NCBI GenBank assembly: GCA_965153455.1
Contig: OZ234501.1
Span: forward strand, 15,860,855 to 15,924,854
Source of the DNA: Sphagnum compactum
Lineage: Eukaryota > Bryophyta > Sphagnopsida > Sphagnales
DNA: 64,000 nt
Reading direction: 5' to 3'
Position 1 is the stretch's first letter, and each line of letters begins with the position of its first letter. Both the position numbers and the translations under genes were made by a program. Below, piece after piece: positions 59,325-64,000 of this stretch. The notes beneath the pieces are model-generated. The model was not told where the DNA came from. It saw only the letters and a program-made list of their open reading frames with translations, and did no database searches.

Positions 59325-60998
59325 CTAGATAGTCGTAGACTCCTGCATTAGAGTTTCTGAATTGATCCTCTGCAACAAATTCACCATTGTTAATGGTAAT
59401 ACCTCCACGTTGGCACCTGGTCCATGCCTCACCTGGATTAAGCCTCGTTCCACATCTACGATGGCGCCAATTTTTATGAGAAAATCTAAACCAAGTAACA
59501 CATCATAGCTGTCCGTATCAACTACCATGAAAGTCATAGTGCACTGCACTCCTCCGACTTTCACTGGTATTTCATCAATCCTGCCAAGAGCCTGCGTGAC
59601 GACTCCTAAAGCTGTTTTGTAAGTCTCTGATCCAGTAACAAGATGCATCATTCCCAGTTCCCTTACGACAGCAGCAGCCATAACAGACATGGAGGCTCCT
59701 GTGTCCACCAATCCCTCAATAATATAATTGTTGATCTCTACAAGCAGATGCAGAGTCTTGCTTCGATGGGTCTTGTTGATGCAGATCTTCCTCAGTGTAG
59801 GAACTGCAGACACCATCGACACCTGATTCTCATTTGCTTCTGAATCCCTCCTTCGCCTAGCCAACTTTACTAGGCTTTCAAGATGTTCCAGTTCCCCTGG
59901 AATCATCAGAATGGTTTCCATAGGTGAGAGAGAAATTTTCCCTTTTATGAAGTGTGAGAGAATCTTGGGCCTGACCGCAGCGTCTCGGTCGGCTCCTAGT
60001 CCATCTCCCACAGTTTGAGGGGTCGATTCAGCCCCTCCTGTTGTTACTTCTACAGGTACTCTCCTTCTAGGTACCCTCGTGTGAGAGAAGAGGTTCTCAC
60101 TCCCACAAAACTTGTTGAGTTGTTGCAGGGTCGCCGCTTCATCATTAAGCAACACCTCCAAGAAGTTTGCTGCTCCAGAAGGTGATCTCCCATCTTTGGG
60201 CTTCTTCCAACATCTGTCTTCAGAATGTCCCAAACCTGTGTAGAAGGTACACTTTATTCCACAATTCTCTATCCTATGAGGCATACCGCATTTGGCACAT
60301 TTCGGCCGTGCTTCATTCAGCCTTGGACAGGTGGTGGCCAAATGGTCCCCTCCCTTGCAGATCTGGCATCCTCGTATGACAGTGGAAGGAGATGATGCTT
60401 CTGGATTACGTATAGTCCCCTTGAAGAAATTGACAAAGGTCTCGTTCAATGCAGTGACCTGCTTCTCCATTATAGTTTCTTCGATCCCCTCTTCTTGCTC
60501 CTCCTTTAGAGGTTCAAATGGCTTCTCACCAAGCTCGCCCAACACTCTTTCCACCTCAGTTGCAGCACCCACTAACTCCTCAATGTCTGCAAACGTCCTG
60601 ACCACACACAATTTGCGGATTTCAGGCCTCAATCTAGCCAAAAATCGTCTCCTTTGCTCTGTGTCTTGTATCTGGCCCCTTTGAAATAATTTATCGAGAC
60701 GTTCAAAATACTTCTGAACTCTCTCTTTAGGTTCCTGCTTGATGGCATCCAGCTTCATTCGGATGTCATCAGCATCAATACCTCCATACTTCTGCACAAT
60801 CAAATTCCTCAACTCAGTCCAATCAGCTGGCGCTGGTTGCAACCTCCTAAACCATTCCTTGGCTCTGCCCCTCAAGTTCAACTTCACGATCTTGAACAGC
60901 TTATCTGCATTCAGGTCCCGCACCTCCGCAGCCATGGTGAGTCTCTCTGCCCAATCACTAACATCTTCATACTCCCATCCCCAAAACAGTTCATCCAT
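59325..60998 (-). CDS. Gag-protease region of the Ty3/gypsy element
   Basis: 557 codons open from ATG to TAG at 59325. Order: capsid-like region with AKEWFRRLQPAPADW and YFERLDKLFQRGQ (residues 45-115), CCHC zinc knuckles beginning CQICKGGDHLATTC (about 210), a retropepsin-type aspartic protease with GLVDTGASMSVMA (about 430) and VLLGLDFLIKIGA (about 505). The next frame, pol, is in the same register, so the stop at 59325 probably splits an original gag-pol fusion rather than being a natural end. Gag forms the particle; the protease processes the polyprotein. Confidence 0.85.
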   Translation of the reverse strand: MDELFWGWEYEDVSDWAERLTMAAEVRDLNADKLFKIVKLNLRGRAKEWFRRLQPAPADWTELRNLIVQKYGGIDADDIRMKLDAIKQEPKERVQKYFERLDKLFQRGQIQDTEQRRRFLARLRPEIRKLCVVRTFADIEELVGAATEVERVLGELGEKPFEPLKEEQEEGIEETIMEKQVTALNETFVNFFKGTIRNPEASSPSTVIRGCQICKGGDHLATTCPRLNEARPKCAKCGMPHRIENCGIKCTFYTGLGHSEDRCWKKPKDGRSPSGAANFLEVLLNDEAATLQQLNKFCGSENLFSHTRVPRRRVPVEVTTGGAESTPQTVGDGLGADRDAAVRPKILSHFIKGKISLSPMETILMIPGELEHLESLVKLARRRRDSEANENQVSMVSAVPTLRKICINKTHRSKTLHLLVEINNYIIEGLVDTGASMSVMAAAVVRELGMMHLVTGSETYKTALGVVTQALGRIDEIPVKVGGVQCTMTFMVVDTDSYDVLLGLDFLIKIGAIVDVERGLIQVRHGPGANVEVLPLTMVNLLQRINSETLMQESTTI

Positions 60999-61150
60999 TC
61001 CCTAGGGACTAGTCATCTTGCAAACGTTCAGCTGCACACCACAATTGCATACACTCCACACACGGTCCCTCAAATCACAATCAAATAACAACAAAATTGA
61101 TCAGCTTCTCAGCCGCTTCCGTTCATGTTTGACTTTGAGAAAGACAAACA

Positions 61151-61817
61151 TCACCCGCGCCACTCTGTAAAGTTAGACTGAGCTCCCTCAGCCATTGGTC
61201 TCAAAGGTATAACATTAGAAGCAAAAGTGGAAAAACTCTGCTCATCTGTAGATTCTTGTTGGAATTGCCATTGTCCCTCTTGGTTGCACCATATCCTCCA
61301 GCTCATGAGGCGAGATCTCAATCCACCATGCTCCACCCTGAGTAGGCGATCTCCCTCCTGAAACAAATCTTCCACACCAGGTATATACAATCGGACAAAA
61401 TGGTTAGGCGTTGCAGCAAGCTTGGGAATCCAGATGTCCCCTAGCCTGGGTACACTACGCTGCCTTTCAGCAAACAAAGGCGTTACCCTACGCAAGATAA
61501 GAGGTGTAGTAGTACTGCGTCTGTAACTGTGAGGTTGATGCCCATCCCCTTGCTCCATTTGTCACCTTCAACCAAACTTGAGCGCGAGTGAAAATACCAC
61601 TATGAGCTACTTCTACTGCTATATCTCCAACTCGAGCTTCAGCTGGATTTACTCCTACCAGAGTTACTATTCCAAATCCCAGGAAACGCAGGACTACAGC
61701 TCCTCTCTGGGGTCCATTCTGCGAAGTCAGAAAATCGAACCTATTGACGAGCTGTTGTTCACGAATTTCCTGTGTCAACTTTTCTACATTACCCTCCTCT
61801 GCACTAGACGAAGACAT
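61151..61817 (-). pseudogene. Extra open frame between primer site and gag
   Basis: Two overlapping minus-strand frames (61817-61488, 109 aa; 61558-61151, 135 aa) join by one frameshift near 61520 into roughly 220 residues. Start MSSSSAEEGNVEKLTQEIRE lies about 60 nt inside the primer site; a later part reads AVVLRFLGFGIVTLVGVNPA and NHFVRLYIPGVEDLFQEGDR. It is in element sense and separated from gag by about 150 nt of non-coding sequence. I do not recognise it. It may be an accessory protein of this element lineage, an upstream gag extension, or captured host sequence. Confidence 0.55.
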
Positions 61818-61879
61818 GATACTCCAATTATCATTCTACCTAAGCATCCACAGGTTCTACCAAAGCTACATGAACGGAA

Positions 61880-61894
61880 CCAGCTCTAATACCA
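61880..61894 (-). other. Primer binding site, initiator tRNA-Met type
   Basis: Minus strand TGGTATTAGAGCTGG directly after the 5' LTR. The common plant site complementary to tRNA-iMet starts TGGTATCAGAGC; one C-to-T difference is seen. Confidence 0.85.
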
Positions 61895-62741
61895 AAAGAG
61901 AGAGAGTTAGAGAGAGAGAAATGAAGAAACACTGATACAACCCGCCAAGGTACACATACAGACCCAAACAGGATCCGAGCTGCTTGGTCTTCTGATCTGC
62001 ACCAAACCTCGCTCTAACAACTCACAGAACACCCACACACACACGCTCTGATCTTTCAACAAAAATGATTTACTCATACGCGGATCAGCACATCGGATCA
62101 CAGAATACAGATCCTTGTGCCTTACATTGGATTAAACAAACCAGCAACTATTTCATGCCTGATCTGTAGTACACATCATCACGGATCCAACAGCAATTTC
62201 AGGTGTGGCCTTTGAGGTCAGATCTCTTTGTGTTCAACAACATTCTGCTACCCACAGCTCAGATGCAGTGCAGGATCCTACAAACACACATTCCCCCTTA
62301 CAGATGCTCACTCTCTCTTCTACATGCCCCTAAGTCTAAGGCTCGGACCCTTCAGGTTCTCATCAATCCTTGGCATCACCCTCCATCTCCATTGCATCCA
62401 GACATCACACAACTGCTCAACAACGTCACTTTCGCAGCGGAGAGATTCAACAACTAGCCAAGCAGCTGCAAGAACAAAGCAAGAACCACACAAAAAAACT
62501 GAAAACTCAGAATGCTGTCCCCGTCTTCCTATCCTCCTCCTCCCATTTCTTCCTTAGCTTCCTTCACAGGCTCCCCATGCACCGTTACAATCTTCATGTC
62601 CCCAAAATCATAAACCCGCCGCCTTCATTAAGTCCGTTTTTCCGGCGGGTTTAACTCTTAAACCCTTAAAGCAAAAATCAGCTTTCCTAATCCAGGAGCC
62701 ACTAACAGGCTCCCTGTTCGGCCACCCCTTAACCAGTCACA
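61895..62741 (-). repeat. 5' LTR of the Ty3/gypsy element
   Basis: Starts TGTGACTGGTTAAG at 62741 on the minus strand and ends CTCTCTCTTT before the primer site. About 96 percent identical to the other LTR by hand count. Confidence 0.88.
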
Positions 62742-64000
62742 ACAAGTCTAAGTCTGGTTCCAGGTTTTCTCCCAAGTTCAAAAGCCATGACCTCTGGGTA
62801 CACCTGAGAACCAGACCCAGAACCTGTTAAACTACAACAAGGCTAAAACTGATTGTGAACAATATAAAATTAATAAGAAGATCAGTATGTATACTGATAG
62901 TTTGGTTCATAGGACATGGCTGGGCATGAGCCACTTAGTTTTCGAAATAATCTTTTAATCTATTAGTAAGCACATTTAAAATGAATGAACCACCTGCTAT
63001 ATAGAAAGACAAGTATGACATAGTTGGGTAGGTGAGGGAATCTAAAAATGTATTTACACTACAAAGTGGCTGGATTGGATTATATTCCAACCGAACCAGC
63101 CAACACTAATTTACAAATTGGCAATGCTTATCATTACTACCGAAAATTAAAAATTGGTTAGACCCAAATTTATGTGCTTGCAACTCAAGCTACAATTAGT
63201 TAACTGTTGCATCCAAGCTAACTTAGAGCAATAAAGGTGCGTTCACACTTGACGTTAGGGACTCTAGTGTTGAGTTCCTTAATACCATACTAGTCATTTA
63301 AGACTTAAACTTTACTTATGGTGAAGATTTTATGTTAAACTAACATTCTCTTTACATTCAGCTATGGCCCATTTAACATTGGGTGTCACCTAGGATGCCA
63401 CCTAGATTTGCAATTAACATTGCTTTAACATCAAGAGTGAATGCACCATAATTGAAGGAAGAAATACGCAATCAAGCCAAGAGCATAGTAATGGTAGTGA
63501 CACATTTGGAGTGACTTACTCATAGATAGATTTTTGAAATTCATGATCTGTGACTTCACCTCCATTCTGAGGTTTTGCTTTCAACTTACTGCTTCTGCTA
63601 GGACATCCATGTGAAACTGTACAGAGAATCTCCCTCCAGCCATTGGAAACCCCACATGCTCCCAGACTTCTTCTCTGCTTCCTCTCTGGTTGGTAAAATC
63701 ACGGCTCTCTTAGTTAGACGTAACATGTTGAGCATCCAGTTACACAAATTTCTATATCAAACTAGCATGATCCTTTTCTAGCAGGTTTGCAAAATGCACC
63801 CTGACTGCAATGCTGGAACGCATGTCCAAATCCCTGTCCAAAATTGCCCCAAACCCACACAAGTTCACACAATTAAAAAAACACATTGACACAAAATGTA
63901 TCTTCACATACTGTCTGTCAACGTGTTGCAAGAAGACCTTACTGCAGAGCATGACAGAGGGGCGTTGCAATGCCTGGGAGAAATTACATGAACGACTTTT
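62742..64000. repeat. Block C, right part: end of gene B-type flank, then inverted gene A-type flank, cut by window edge
   Basis: 62742-62770 continues the match to gene B's flank (AGTCTGGTTCCAGGTTTTCTC). From about 62790 the sequence matches block A in inverted orientation: the complement of 63540-63620 aligns with 14900-14980, and that of 63900-64000 with 14030-14140. In block A this stretch lies 650 bp after the gene A stop codon, so gene-like sequence is expected beyond 64000 on the minus strand. The 72-aa frame at 63752-63970 is a shadow. Confidence 0.8.

Larger units (their letters stand above)
54740..62741 (-). mobile_element. Ty3/gypsy LTR retrotransposon, 8.0 kb, with both LTRs
   Basis: LTRs at 54740-55594 and about 61895-62741 flank, on the minus strand, an extra ORF, gag-protease and pol in the order protease, reverse transcriptase, RNase H, integrase, which is the Ty3/gypsy order. 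The LTRs begin TGTGAC and differ at about 34 of 850 positions (hand count, about 4 percent). A primer site for initiator tRNA-Met and a polypurine tract are in place. The flanks show a 4-bp duplication ACAA, and the empty site is preserved in the paralogous block at 42981-42990. Coding frames carry six stops and at least two frameshifts, so the copy is dead as an autonomous element. Confidence 0.92.

Noticed and set aside
1-64000. CRISPR arrays, tRNA or rRNA genes, bacterial operons
   Set aside because: The tandem repeats have no spacer-like alternation, no cloverleaf-forming sequence was noticed, and all genes have eukaryotic structure.

Overview
This is a stretch of nuclear DNA from a land plant. 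The signs are spliced genes with GT-AG introns, a typical plant set of transposons (L1-type LINE, Ty3/gypsy with an initiator-tRNA-Met-type primer site, SWIM-type MULE, PIF/Harbinger, hAT, MITEs), and a short CCCTAAA telomere-type repeat. I cannot fix the species. The loose, AT-rich, transposon-filled layout and an exocyst-like gene family unlike the usual SEC15 of flowering plants make me lean towards a non-flowering lineage (lycophyte, fern, gymnosperm or bryophyte), with low confidence. I see no bacterial, organellar, rRNA, tRNA or CRISPR feature.

The main gene content is a pair of paralogous three-exon genes on the + strand, A (11125-13395, 555 aa) and B (39057-41116, 541 aa). Both have exon 1 of exactly 468 nt and exon 2 of exactly 57 nt. 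Exon 1 encodes a helical module of about 150 residues that looks like a four-helix HeLo/MLKL/RPW8-type bundle. Exon 3 encodes a region whose C-terminal half reads as the C-terminal domain of the exocyst subunit Sec15. This architecture is the most interesting thing in the window. Downstream flanks of A and B are homologous, and a third copy of that flank lies inverted at the right edge, so a third gene on the minus strand probably lies just outside. A separate, unrecognised multi-exon gene (43066-45320, +) follows gene B.

Layout. 1-10.7 kb: MITE ends, a MULE fragment, a dispersed repeat here called R1, and tandem repeats. 10.7-15.5 kb: gene A and its duplicated flank. 15.7-17.5 kb: a dead PIF/Harbinger element with convergent Myb-like and transposase reading frames. 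19.1-27.2 kb: a dead L1-type LINE (minus strand) with an R1 copy inside ORF2. 27.2-36.3 kb: no gene recognised, one clean MITE, an R1 copy. 36.7-37.7 kb: a hAT relic. 38.6-43.0 kb: gene B and its flank. 43.1-45.3 kb: the unrecognised gene. 46.0-54.0 kb: R1 copy, MULE relic, AT-rich tandem repeats. 54.74-62.74 kb: an 8.0-kb Ty3/gypsy element (minus strand) inserted into a copy of gene B's downstream flank. 62.74-64.0 kb: an inverted copy of gene A's downstream flank.

All domain calls come from reading the translations by eye. No database search or fold prediction was run. The Sec15 call is fairly firm, the HeLo-like call is tentative, and identity and divergence figures are hand counts.
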